A DNA stretch of 64,000 nucleotides, taken from contig JBBRRB010000028.1 of the NCBI GenBank assembly GCA_038225555.1, forward strand, positions 1 through 64,000, written 5' to 3'. The notes beneath the pieces are model-generated. The model did not search any database. It had not been told where the DNA came from and saw only the letters and a program-made list of their open reading frames with translations. The stretch is from JANXQZ01 sp038225555 (lineage in GTDB: Bacteria > Acidobacteriota > Terriglobia > Bryobacterales > Bryobacteraceae). Positions 27,330-34,945 of this stretch are shown here, one piece after another. The translations under genes were made by a program, and so were the position numbers. Within the stretch, counting starts at the first letter, position 1. The number at the start of each line of letters is the position of its first letter.

Positions 27330-28405
27330 TTCCAGATCTCTCCGAGGTCCGACAGAAAGCGCCGGATCTGGTCCCGCGTGCCCACCGTCACGCGTACACA
27401 GCCCGCGATTTCATAGCTTCGATCGCGCACCAGCACTCCTCGACGACGCAGTTCGTCGCGAATGGGAATTGCGCGATCCCCCGCCTGGATCAGCACAAAA
27501 TTCGCCTTGCTCTCGTAATAGGGGATGCCGAGCTCCTCCAGTCCGACGTACAGCAGTTCGCGCGCCGCCAGCACCTCGGTTACGTATTTCTCGATGTAGG
27601 CTTTGTCACGCACCGCCGCGCGCGCCGCAATGGCGGCCACGGTATTCACGCTATAGGGCGACTGCGCTTTGCTCAAAAATTCCACGTTGCCATTCTGCGA
27701 GAATAAGCATCCAAAGCGCATGGCAGCCATGCCGTAGACCTTGGAAAACGTGCGGCTCACGAACAGATTTGGATAATCCTGCAGAAGCGGCAGCGCAGTG
27801 ACGCCGCAAAATTCGAAGTACGCTTCATCGATCAACACCGCGGCGTTCACCGCCTTCTCCAGAATTCGCTCTATGCCCGAGCGGGATGTGCCGGTCCCCG
27901 TTGGGTTATTCGGATTCGCGATCAGCACGGCCCGTGTGGAAGGCTTGATCGCTTCCAGCAATTCTTCCATAGGAAAGGCCAGCTTCGGCTGACGGTAGGG
28001 AAGCTCTCGAACAGTAGCTCCCGCGAGCTCGGCGTAGAACCGATACATTGCGTAGGAAGGGCGCAGCAGAAGCACGTCGGCTCGATCGTCTATATACGTG
28101 TTGATCAGCACCTGAATGGCTTCGTCGGTGCCGTTGGTGAGAATGAAATCGTCCGTATCGACCCCGAAGAACGCACTCAGATCGCGCTTGGTATCGGTGT
28201 ACTCGGGGTACATGGAGAGGGCGCTCGCGGTCAAATGTTGGCGCAGATACTCAACCACTTTCGGCGAAGCTCCTACGGTGTTCTCGTTAAAATCGAGACG
28301 AAGCTTCTCCGCTCGTGCGCCAGTGGGAGGCGAGTAGGGTGCCATATTCAGCACGGCATCGCGAGGTTGCAGCACCCCAGGAGGCAGTTCCATTTCGCTG
28401 CTCAC
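27326..28405 (-). CDS. hisC: Histidinol-phosphate aminotransferase
   Basis: A 359-residue fold-type I PLP aminotransferase. Features are RLDFNENTVGASP near residue 34, the ANPNNPTGTG cofactor motif, the PLP Lys in SRTFSKVYGMAAMRFG and a C-terminal RVTVGTRDQ arginine that binds the phosphate substrate. It transfers an amino group from glutamate to imidazole acetol phosphate to make histidinol phosphate. It starts with a 4-bp overlap on hisD and ends with the same kind of overlap on the HAD gene. Confidence 0.93.
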   Translation of the reverse strand: MSSEMELPPGVLQPRDAVLNMAPYSPPTGARAEKLRLDFNENTVGASPKVVEYLRQHLTASALSMYPEYTDTKRDLSAFFGVDTDDFILTNGTDEAIQVLINTYIDDRADVLLLRPSYAMYRFYAELAGATVRELPYRQPKLAFPMEELLEAIKPSTRAVLIANPNNPTGTGTSRSGIERILEKAVNAAVLIDEAYFEFCGVTALPLLQDYPNLFVSRTFSKVYGMAAMRFGCLFSQNGNVEFLSKAQSPYSVNTVAAIAARAAVRDKAYIEKYVTEVLAARELLYVGLEELGIPYYESKANFVLIQAGDRAIPIRDELRRRGVLVRDRSYEIAGCVRVTVGTRDQIRRFLSDLGEIWK

Positions 28406-29646
28406 AAGCGCACCTCGATCGATCGGGCGTGCCCTTCGAGCCCCTCCGCCCGGGCTAGCGTAGTGATCGATCCGGCCAGTTTGGCGAGCGCTTCCGGGGT
28501 CAACTCCTGGACCGAGATCACTTTGACGAAATCGGCCGTCGAGAGCCCTCCGCGAAGTCGGGCCGCCCCTGCGGTTGGGAGCACGTGGTTCGGGCCCGAT
28601 GCGTAATCTCCCGCCGCCTCCGGGCTGCTAGGACCTATAAAGATGCTGCCCGCATGTTGAATCAGCGGCAAGAGCGATGCGTCGTGAATCGCCAGGTGCT
28701 CGGGCGCCAGTTGGTTCGATGCGACCGCCGCGTCCTCCATAGAAGGAACGATAATAATAGCGCTATTCTTCCGAATTGCCTCCGCTGCCACTGCTGCGGT
28801 CGAGAGCGATTCCAATTGGCGCGAAACTTCCAGCGCCACCGATTCGGCTAGACTTCTCGAAGTGGTGAGGAGGATGGCAGATGCCTCGGTATCATGCTCC
28901 GCTTGGGCCAGCATGTCGGCCGCGATATGACGTGGATTGCCTTCGGCAGCGATGATCACGATTTCGGTGGGTCCCGCCACAAAGTCTATTCCAACCTCGC
29001 CGGCGAGCAACTTCTTAGCCGCAGACACATAGATGTTTCCCGGGCCAACGATGCGATCCACTTTGGGTACCGTGGCCGTCCCAAACGCCATGGCCGCGAT
29101 CGCCTGCGCGCCCCCCATTCGGAAGACGTTCTTCTTCACTTGCAGAAACTCGCACCCGACCAGAATCTCCGAACTGGGATGGGGACATGCGATGCAGATG
29201 GTCTTCACTCCGGCCACTTGCGCTGGAATCACAGTCATGAGGAGCGTGGATGGCAGGGGATAACGACCCGCGGGAATATAAGCGCCCATCGATTCGAGAG
29301 GCCGCACCACTTGACCGAGTCGTCTGCCGTCAGCCAGCGTAACCGAAGTCTCTGGAGGCATCTGCATGCGGGCGTATTCGCGTATGTTCGCGACTGCGAG
29401 TTCCATGGCGGGAATAAAGTTCGGGTGAATGCGTTGAAAGGCTGCCGCAAAATCGCTTTTGTGAACCCGCACGTCGTTGGTTTGCAAGTTGTCGAACTTG
29501 CGAGCATATTCGAACAGCGCATCATCACCGCGCTTCCGCACCTGTTCGAGGATCGGCGCGACTACTTGCTCGGCCTCGGCCAGCCGCAGCGCCTTCCGGG
29601 TGATCAGTTCCTGCGCTTGAGAGAGCTCTATGATTCGCAACATCAC
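28402..29646 (-). CDS. hisD: Histidinol dehydrogenase
   Basis: A 414-residue HisD. Conserved motifs include GPGNIYVSAAKKLL, DFVAGPTEIVIIA, and SAILLTTS, and zinc-binding and base residues typical of the family lie in QLAPEHLAI. The enzyme carries out two NAD-dependent oxidations of histidinol to histidine, the last step of the pathway. The start ATG at 29644-29646 overlaps the hisG stop. Length and motifs are normal. The C-terminal tail ends with LEGHARSIEVRL as in other HisD proteins. Confidence 0.95.
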   Translation of the reverse strand: MMLRIIELSQAQELITRKALRLAEAEQVVAPILEQVRKRGDDALFEYARKFDNLQTNDVRVHKSDFAAAFQRIHPNFIPAMELAVANIREYARMQMPPETSVTLADGRRLGQVVRPLESMGAYIPAGRYPLPSTLLMTVIPAQVAGVKTICIACPHPSSEILVGCEFLQVKKNVFRMGGAQAIAAMAFGTATVPKVDRIVGPGNIYVSAAKKLLAGEVGIDFVAGPTEIVIIAAEGNPRHIAADMLAQAEHDTEASAILLTTSRSLAESVALEVSRQLESLSTAAVAAEAIRKNSAIIIVPSMEDAAVASNQLAPEHLAIHDASLLPLIQHAGSIFIGPSSPEAAGDYASGPNHVLPTAGAARLRGGLSTADFVKVISVQELTPEALAKLAGSITTLARAEGLEGHARSIEVRL

Positions 29647-30518
29647 ATCACTATTTTGTTCAGAGGATATTCGACGATGCCCTGCGCCCCGGCTTCTTTC
29701 AGGCGCGGAATAATGGTGCGAACGGTCGACTCATCGAGGATCGTATGCACCGCGACCCATTCCTCGTCGCTGAGATTGGAAATAGTGGGCTTCTTCAAGG
29801 CTGGGAGAATTGTAAGCAGTCGAGCCAGATCGGCCTTCGTCACGTTCAGCATCAATCCTACTTTTCCAAGCGCGTTGATCGCGCCCTCAAGAAGCATGCG
29901 CATGTCTTCCAGCTTGCGCCTCTTCCAAGGATTTGCCCACGACTCGACATTGGCGATCAGTTGCGTATTAGATTCCATCACCGTTTCAATGATGCGGAGT
30001 TTGTTTGCGCGCAAGGATGAACCCGTCTCGGTGACCTCAACGATCGCATCGGCCAGCACCGGGGGTTTGACTTCGGTCGCGCCCCAGCTAAACTCCACCT
30101 TCGCGGTCACGCCATGCGAGGCGAAGTAGCGCTTGGTTGCCGCCACGAGTTCGGTCGCGATGATCTTGCCTTCGAGATCCCTAACCGAGTGGAAGGTCGA
30201 GTTTTCCGGTACCGCCAGCACCCAGCGCACTTTGCCGAAGCTCTGCTTAGCATAGATGAGATCCGCAACAGTTTGGACGGTAGCCTCAGTCTCCTGAACC
30301 CAATCGTGTCCGGTGAGTCCGGCGTCCAGCACGCCATCTTCGACGTAGCGGGCCATCTCTTGCGCGCGAATCAGCATGCACTCTATTTCAGGATCGTCAA
30401 TCGACGGGAAATACGATCGCGAGCTGGTGGTTATGTTGAACCCTGCGCGGCGAAAAAGATCGATGGTAGCGTTTTCGAGACTGCCCTTGGGAATCCCGAG
30501 CTTGAGTATGTCGCTCAT
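29643..30518 (-). CDS. hisG: ATP phosphoribosyltransferase, long form
   Basis: A 291-residue HisG of the long, hexameric type with a C-terminal ACT-like regulatory domain, so no HisZ partner is needed and feedback inhibition by histidine is expected. Motifs include IPKGSLENATIDLF at the N-terminus, DAGLTGHDWV and the PRPP loop ETGSSLRANKL. It starts the pathway by joining ATP and PRPP. ATG 30516-30518 is the best start; an upstream frame would run into the preceding gene's 3' end. It follows hisI after a 40-bp gap, the longest spacing in the operon. Confidence 0.94.
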   Translation of the reverse strand: MSDILKLGIPKGSLENATIDLFRRAGFNITTSSRSYFPSIDDPEIECMLIRAQEMARYVEDGVLDAGLTGHDWVQETEATVQTVADLIYAKQSFGKVRWVLAVPENSTFHSVRDLEGKIIATELVAATKRYFASHGVTAKVEFSWGATEVKPPVLADAIVEVTETGSSLRANKLRIIETVMESNTQLIANVESWANPWKRRKLEDMRMLLEGAINALGKVGLMLNVTKADLARLLTILPALKKPTISNLSDEEWVAVHTILDESTVRTIIPRLKEAGAQGIVEYPLNKIVM

Positions 30519-30558
30519 GGGATTGCCTGCCCCACAACACTTACGAAAGCTTGTCTCA

Positions 30559-30927
30559 TCAATAAACCTTGGCGGGATCGTAAGTGGGCTGCTCCGATTC
30601 CTGCCACTTTCCATCTATAAGCGTTCGATAGAAACAGCTTTCATACCCGTTGTGGCACACACCCGGGCCGAGCGCATCCACCCGCACCAGGATCGCGTCC
30701 TGATCGCAATCCGTCGAGATCGCCTTCACCACCAAGCGATGCCCCGAAGTCTCCCCCTTCAACCACAGCTTGTTGCGCGAACGGCTGAAAAATGTCGCAA
30801 AGCCAGTCTCCACCGTCTTCCGAAAAGCTTCCTCGTTCATGAAGCCGAGCATGAGAACGCGGCCGCTCGCGTGATCTTGAATCACAGCGGGAAGAAGGCC
30901 ATCCGATTTACTGAAATCCAGGTTCAT
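30559..30927 (-). CDS. hisI: Phosphoribosyl-AMP cyclohydrolase
   Basis: A 122-residue monofunctional HisI with no fused HisE domain. The zinc and metal ligands are visible: STDCDQDAILVRVD and GPGVCHNGYESCFYR. It opens the purine ring of phosphoribosyl-AMP. It is the first structural gene of the his operon, lying about 20 bp after a rho-independent terminator in the leader. HisE (phosphoribosyl-ATP pyrophosphatase) is not in this window, so it must lie elsewhere. Confidence 0.94.
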   Translation of the reverse strand: MNLDFSKSDGLLPAVIQDHASGRVLMLGFMNEEAFRKTVETGFATFFSRSRNKLWLKGETSGHRLVVKAISTDCDQDAILVRVDALGPGVCHNGYESCFYRTLIDGKWQESEQPTYDPAKVY

Positions 30928-30944
30928 AGTTTGAGCACTAAATT

Positions 30945-30973
30945 AAAAAGCCCGCCAAGTGTATCTGGCGGGC
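30945..30973 (-). terminator. Attenuator terminator of the his operon leader
   Basis: On the minus strand GCCCGCCA (30966-30973) and TGGCGGGC (30950-30957) form a perfect 8-bp GC-rich stem with an 8-nt loop (GATACACT), followed at once by TTTTT (30945-30949). This is a textbook intrinsic terminator, placed 18 bp before the hisI ATG and downstream of a His-rich leader peptide. The 5' arm overlaps a GACCCGCCCGCC stretch (30967-30978) that can pair with GGCGGCGGTC at 31004-31013 with only two bulged C residues, giving an antiterminator that excludes the terminator stem. Confidence 0.88.
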
Positions 30974-31000
30974 GGGTCGGTTTTACTTAAGGTAGAAAAG

Positions 31001-31051
31001 TCAGACCGCCGCCGCATGCCTATGATGATTACGATGGGCGTGGCGGAGCAT
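31001..31051 (-). CDS. hisL: His leader peptide of the histidine operon attenuator
   Basis: A 16-codon open reading frame encodes MLRHAHRNHHRHAAAV, with five His of 16 residues, including a His-His pair, ending in TGA at 31001-31003. It lies 27 bp upstream of the terminator hairpin and the hisI gene. Density of His codons next to a terminator is the mark of his-operon attenuation: a ribosome stalled at the His codons leaves GGCGGCGGTC (31004-31013) free to form the antiterminator, and one that reaches the stop masks it. The ATG at 31049-31051 lies four bases beyond the stop of the upstream subtilase gene. No clear Shine-Dalgarno is seen, so initiation may be leaderless or by coupling. Confidence 0.85.
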   Translation of the reverse strand: MLRHAHRNHHRHAAAV

Positions 31052-31055
31052 GAAA

Positions 31056-32285
31056 TCAGAGTATACCATCCGCGAGCGTCAATTCAAGCGCGCGGCCGGC
31101 ATCAACCGCGCCCGCACCCTGCCGCTCGTCCGGAGCGCCCGGCACCTTGTAAGCGGCAGCCATCAAAATAGTGCGTACCTGGTGTGGCGTTAACGCGGGA
31201 TTCGCTTCGAGCATGCAGGCTACAATCGCGGCGACTGTCGGGGCTGCGAAGCTCGTACCTTCCACGTGCTGGTAATGCGATGTCACCAGCTTAAGTTCCG
31301 CGATTCGTGCGCTGACAGACTGGTCGCCCCTGGCGCGCCGCGCAAAAAGATCCTTCGCTTCCACGGCCACCGTGGACCCGGGCAGCACTGGGGCCGCCAG
31401 CCAAAGACTCGGCGCCACCACCTCTGGCTTCGACGTTCCGCGTTCGGTGACATCGTAGTTGCTATGCCATACCTCATGCGACTCACGATCGAATCCGTTG
31501 TGATCGTCCAGCCCCCCAACGGTGATCGCTTCGCAAGCGGTCGCTGGCGGCACAAGTTGCCGTTCGGCTTTGTTGCCGGAGGCGGCGATTACGACCACGC
31601 CGTCTTCCACCAGTTGCCTGACTGCCTCGTCGACGGGGTTGCCACGCAAAGGAAAGATTGGATCCCCCGCCACCGAGATGCTCACTACGCGGATTTGCAG
31701 CTCCTTCCTCTTCCGGCGAATCCATCGTAAGGCTCGCGTCAGCGTGACATTGGTGATGCGTCCCCGGCGGTCCCAAGTCTGCACCAATGCCAATTCCGCA
31801 TCGCAGGCCAGCCCGCGGTATAAGCCGTGACTGAGATAGCCGTTGCCAAAACCCGCTGTGGTCGTCATGAGGCCGTGCCACTGCCAATGGGCGCTTCCTT
31901 TGCTTCCTGGCCATTCAGGATGCGCTGAGGGTGAGAAGCGGAGGTAGTTCATGGCTGGTCTGGTCGCATCCACCCAGGCGCGAATCCGGTTGCGGGGCAG
32001 CACCAGATCGGGGTGGGGATAAAAGCCGGAGTCGACTTGCGCGATGGTCACGCCTTTGCCTGTGAAGCGCGGATCGGCGTGCATGCGCAATGGCATCGGG
32101 AGGGCTCCGAAGGCGGCATCCGCATCGAGCGGCCACACATTGCGAACGCTCTCGTGCATGGCGGAGTGGCCATGCACGAGACGAGTGTGGAGCAACGCCT
32201 CTTGCACGCAAGAAGGGCAGCCCCCCAGACCCTGCAGCCATTGCTCAGATGTACGGCCACACAACTGGCAAGCCTGATAGGCCAT
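31056..32285 (-). CDS. S8 subtilisin-like serine protease with N-terminal zinc-ribbon-like Cys cluster
   Basis: A 409-residue subtilase. The catalytic triad is visible: Asp85 in QVDSG, His137 in WQWHGLMT, Ser345 in GTSFAAP, with the ASGN oxyanion segment near residue 235. There is no signal peptide or propeptide. Instead residues 6-26 carry two CxxC pairs (C6, C9, C23, C26) that could bind zinc. This suggests a cytoplasmic protease whose zinc-ribbon recruits substrate or senses redox or metal. It starts directly after the exported NTF2-like gene and precedes the his leader. I know of no named family with this layout. Confidence 0.85.
   Translation of the reverse strand: MAYQACQLCGRTSEQWLQGLGGCPSCVQEALLHTRLVHGHSAMHESVRNVWPLDADAAFGALPMPLRMHADPRFTGKGVTIAQVDSGFYPHPDLVLPRNRIRAWVDATRPAMNYLRFSPSAHPEWPGSKGSAHWQWHGLMTTTAGFGNGYLSHGLYRGLACDAELALVQTWDRRGRITNVTLTRALRWIRRKRKELQIRVVSISVAGDPIFPLRGNPVDEAVRQLVEDGVVVIAASGNKAERQLVPPATACEAITVGGLDDHNGFDRESHEVWHSNYDVTERGTSKPEVVAPSLWLAAPVLPGSTVAVEAKDLFARRARGDQSVSARIAELKLVTSHYQHVEGTSFAAPTVAAIVACMLEANPALTPHQVRTILMAAAYKVPGAPDERQGAGAVDAGRALELTLADGIL
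31060..31087 (-). promoter_or_regulatory. Candidate promoter of the his leader transcript
   Basis: The minus strand shows TATACT (31060-31065) as a near-perfect -10, with TTGAAT (31082-31087) 16 bp upstream as a partial -35. The predicted start (about 31051-31053) coincides with the leader ATG, so the leader mRNA could be leaderless. The site sits inside the last codons of the upstream subtilase gene. Read-through from the clpP transcript is an alternative source of leader RNA. Confidence 0.5.
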
Positions 32286-32696
32286 CTACTGCGGGAGTTT
32301 GGTGGTTTGATGCGCCGCGATGCGCCACATTCCTTCTTGCTTCACCCAGAGATGGAGCATCATCACGTGATCGTTGAAGGGCTTTCCATTGCTAATGCCG
32401 TTCATGCGCAGGAATGAGTGGGTGACGACAGCATCGCCATACTCAACCACCCGGGTCTTTTCGATCGTGACGTGCTCGTATTTCTGCGCTCCAGTTTTGA
32501 GCCTGTCGAGATACTGCTTCTTCGAATCCACATTGCCCGTGGAATGCGCGTAGATCAGATCGTTGGTATAGAACTTGTCCAGCGCCGCAACATCTCCACT
32601 CTGCACGGCTGCTGCCCAGGCCGCATCTCGTTCCTGAAACGTTTGAGCAGAGGCCGCCGCGATCAGCCCTACGGCGAGCACAAGAATTTTCATCAC
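32286..32696 (-). CDS. Exported SnoaL/NTF2-like domain protein (DUF4440-type)
   Basis: A 136-residue protein with a short signal peptide (about residues 1-17, ending AASA) followed by a single NTF2-like cone fold: FQERDAAWAAAVQSGDVAALDKFYTNDLIYAHSTG at the N-terminal helices and WRIAAHQTTKLPQ at the last strand. The family includes enzymes and small-molecule binding proteins; no catalytic residues can be singled out. Its ATG overlaps the clpP stop by four bases (ATGA) and its stop abuts the subtilase gene. Confidence 0.82.
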   Translation of the reverse strand: MMKILVLAVGLIAAASAQTFQERDAAWAAAVQSGDVAALDKFYTNDLIYAHSTGNVDSKKQYLDRLKTGAQKYEHVTIEKTRVVEYGDAVVTHSFLRMNGISNGKPFNDHVMMLHLWVKQEGMWRIAAHQTTKLPQ

Positions 32697-33310
32697 CTGG
32701 TTGGGACCGGAGTGAGTTCGCGGCTGGCGATAATTCGATCAATCAAGCCATACTCCAAAGCTTGGTCCGGCTCCAGAATATAGTCGCGATCCACGTCTCG
32801 CGCGATCTTTTCCACGGGCTTGCCCGTCGCTTCCGCCAGGATCTCGTTCAGAGCTTGGCGCATTCGAAGAATCTCTCGCGCGTAAATGTCGATATCGGTG
32901 GCTTGCCCACCCAGACCGCTCATGGAAGGCTGATGGATCAGAATCCTGGCATGCGGCAGACTATAACGCTTGCCCTTCGTACCACATGCCAGCAGGACGG
33001 CGGCCATGGAAGCAGCTTGTCCTAGGCAATAGGTCACGATGTCGGGTTCCACCAGGCGCATCGTATCCAGAATCGCGAGCCCGGCAGTAATCGACCCGCC
33101 AGGAGAATTGATATACAGCGAAATATCTTTCTCCGGATCTTCGGCTGATAGGAACAGTATCTGCGCGATGATCAAATTCGCGACATTGTCATCAATTGGC
33201 GTACCCAGAAAAATGATGTTTTCTTTGAGCAGCCTCGAATAGATATCAAACGCCCGCTCGCCGCGAGAGGTTTGCTCCACCACCATGGGTACCAGTACGG
33301 AATTGTTCAT
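32693..33310 (-). CDS. clpP: ATP-dependent Clp protease proteolytic subunit
   Basis: A 205-residue ClpP. The catalytic Ser lies in GQAASMAAVLL, the His in RILIHQPSMSG, and the Asp in DVDRDYIL, so the triad is intact. The N-terminus starts MNNSVLVPMVVEQTSRGER. I chose ATG 33308-33310, which has a GGGAG ribosome site. Clp ATPases are not in the window. It is the first gene of a minus-strand run (clpP, NTF2-like, subtilase) that leads into the his leader. The gap to the divergent nitroreductase is 88 bp. Confidence 0.95.
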   Translation of the reverse strand: MNNSVLVPMVVEQTSRGERAFDIYSRLLKENIIFLGTPIDDNVANLIIAQILFLSAEDPEKDISLYINSPGGSITAGLAILDTMRLVEPDIVTYCLGQAASMAAVLLACGTKGKRYSLPHARILIHQPSMSGLGGQATDIDIYAREILRMRQALNEILAEATGKPVEKIARDVDRDYILEPDQALEYGLIDRIIASRELTPVPTR

Positions 33311-33398
33311 CGGAACTCCCACTCATTATGATAAGCGATGGTTTGCGGGAGGTTGGAAAACAAGCGACCAATCTGCCATTATTGAATCTCAGATACTA

Positions 33399-34028
33399 AT
33401 GACGGTCGAAACGCTTACTGATGAGGTGCGGACCAATCGCAAGGCGAACTACGATATTTCGCCGCTCCTCTTGAATCGCTGGTCGCCGCGCTCCATGACT
33501 GCCGAGGCACTCGGCGATGACGAGCTTTTTGCGCTATTCGAGGCGGCAAGGTGGGCTCCATCCTCGTCTAACGGTCAGCCGTGGAGGTTCATTATTGCTC
33601 GGCGCCAGCATCAAGAATATTTTGAGAAGTTGCTGAGTTTTCTTGTTCCCCCCAATCAGGCGTGGGCAAAAAATGCAGCCGCTCTCGCGGTAGTTGCATC
33701 CCGGAGCACCTTCGAATACAACAACCAGCCGGCGATCACGCACGCTTTTGACACGGGCGCTGCCTGGGAAAACCTTGCCATCGAAAGCGCGCGGCGCGGG
33801 CTCGTTGCGCATGGGATGGCGGGCTTCGACTACCAGCGCGCGAAGTTGGAGCTCGCAATACCGGAGGAGTTTGAAGTTCACGCCATGCTGGCGATCGGGC
33901 GGCGCGGAAACCCAGATGCCTTGCCGGAAAAATTGAAGAATGCCGAACATCCGAACGTTCGCAGGCCGCTTCGGGAGATCCTGTTTGAAGGAGCGTTCGG
34001 CCAATCCATTCCGGAACTACCGGAATGA
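33399..34028 (+). CDS. Nitroreductase family protein
   Basis: A 209-residue nitroreductase-like flavoprotein. The FMN-binding N-terminus is in LNRWSPRSMTAEALGDDELFALFEAARWAPSSSNGQPWRFIIA, and a later AAWENLAIESARRGLVAHGMAGFD matches the family. Substrates may be quinones, nitro compounds or flavins; specificity is unclear. ATG 33399 gives a start before the conserved N-terminal Arg; a longer frame would add 38 non-homologous residues across the clpP promoter. The stop overlaps the next gene by four bases. Confidence 0.87.
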   Translation: MTVETLTDEVRTNRKANYDISPLLLNRWSPRSMTAEALGDDELFALFEAARWAPSSSNGQPWRFIIARRQHQEYFEKLLSFLVPPNQAWAKNAAALAVVASRSTFEYNNQPAITHAFDTGAAWENLAIESARRGLVAHGMAGFDYQRAKLELAIPEEFEVHAMLAIGRRGNPDALPEKLKNAEHPNVRRPLREILFEGAFGQSIPELPE

Positions 34029-34945
34029 GCAACATCATTCCAGACGATTCTTCCCAACCCGCATGGCCAGCGCTGCCTTTCGAAGAGTGGCGGACAACCT
34101 GCGAGACGCTGCACATGTGGACGCAGATCGTGGGGAAAATTCGGCTTGCCCTTAGTGCCCACGTCAATCATTGGTGGGAGGTTCCTTTATACGTAAGCGC
34201 GCGGGGGATGACGACTTCCGCCATTCCTTACGGAGAAGGCGTTTTCGAAATTGAGTTCGAGTTCGCCACGCACCGTCTGGCCATTCGGAAGAGCGGCGCA
34301 GCGACAAAATACGTTGGACTGTATCCACGCTCCGTGCGGAACTTCTACAGCGAGGTGATGGCCACGTTGCGCGCGCTTGATATTGAAGTGAAGATTTGGC
34401 CCCAACCGGTGGAAGTCGCCAACCCGATTCCTTTCGCCGAGGACGACCAGCACGCCGCCTATGATCCGCTATACGTAGCAAGGTTTCATCAGATCCTCTT
34501 CCAGGTGGATACGGCGCTCAAAGAGTTCAGAGGCCGATTTCTCGGAAAGACCAGCCCCGTGCATTTCTTTTGGGGCAGCTTCGATCTCGCTGTCACCCGT
34601 TTTTCCGGGCGGCGCGCACCGGAACGCGAGGGTGCCGATTCGATTACTCGCGAGGCCTACTCTCACGAATGCAGCAGCGTCGGATTTTGGCCTGGCAGCG
34701 ATGCGTCGCCGAAACCGGCATTTTACGCCTACACGTCGCCTGTGCCGAAAGGGTATTCAGAAGCGTCGGTTCGCCCCTCGGAGGCATTTTATGACTCCAC
34801 TCTCGGCGAATTTCTTTTGATGTATGACGACGTTAGGCGGGTGGCTCAACCCAGGCTGGCCTTGCTGGAGTTCTGTCAAACAACGTATGAGGCAGGGGCG
34901 AATCTGGGTGCGTGGGATCGGGCCGCCCTCGAACGGGCAACCTGA
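34025..34945 (+). CDS. DUF5996 family protein
   Basis: A 306-residue protein of the DUF5996 family. Family features are LPFEEWRTTCETLHMWTQIVGKIRLAL near the start, HWWEVPLYVSARGMTT, and SPVHFFWGSFDLAVTRFSGRRAP in the second half. The function is unknown. No signal peptide is present. It is coupled to the nitroreductase (ATGA overlap). Its 3' end runs 113 bp into the convergent glycosyltransferase gene, an unusually long tail-to-tail overlap; both C-termini look real in family context, although the glycosyltransferase tail is Pro/Arg-rich and may vary. Confidence 0.85.
   Translation: MSNIIPDDSSQPAWPALPFEEWRTTCETLHMWTQIVGKIRLALSAHVNHWWEVPLYVSARGMTTSAIPYGEGVFEIEFEFATHRLAIRKSGAATKYVGLYPRSVRNFYSEVMATLRALDIEVKIWPQPVEVANPIPFAEDDQHAAYDPLYVARFHQILFQVDTALKEFRGRFLGKTSPVHFFWGSFDLAVTRFSGRRAPEREGADSITREAYSHECSSVGFWPGSDASPKPAFYAYTSPVPKGYSEASVRPSEAFYDSTLGEFLLMYDDVRRVAQPRLALLEFCQTTYEAGANLGAWDRAALERAT

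Noticed and set aside
28894..30129. 411-residue plus-strand open frame opposite hisD and hisG
   Set aside because: It mirrors two conserved genes; the protein has no domain and looks like a codon-bias artefact.
30959..31171. Plus-strand open frame across the his leader
   Set aside because: Runs opposite the leader peptide and terminator; the minus-strand signals explain the region better.
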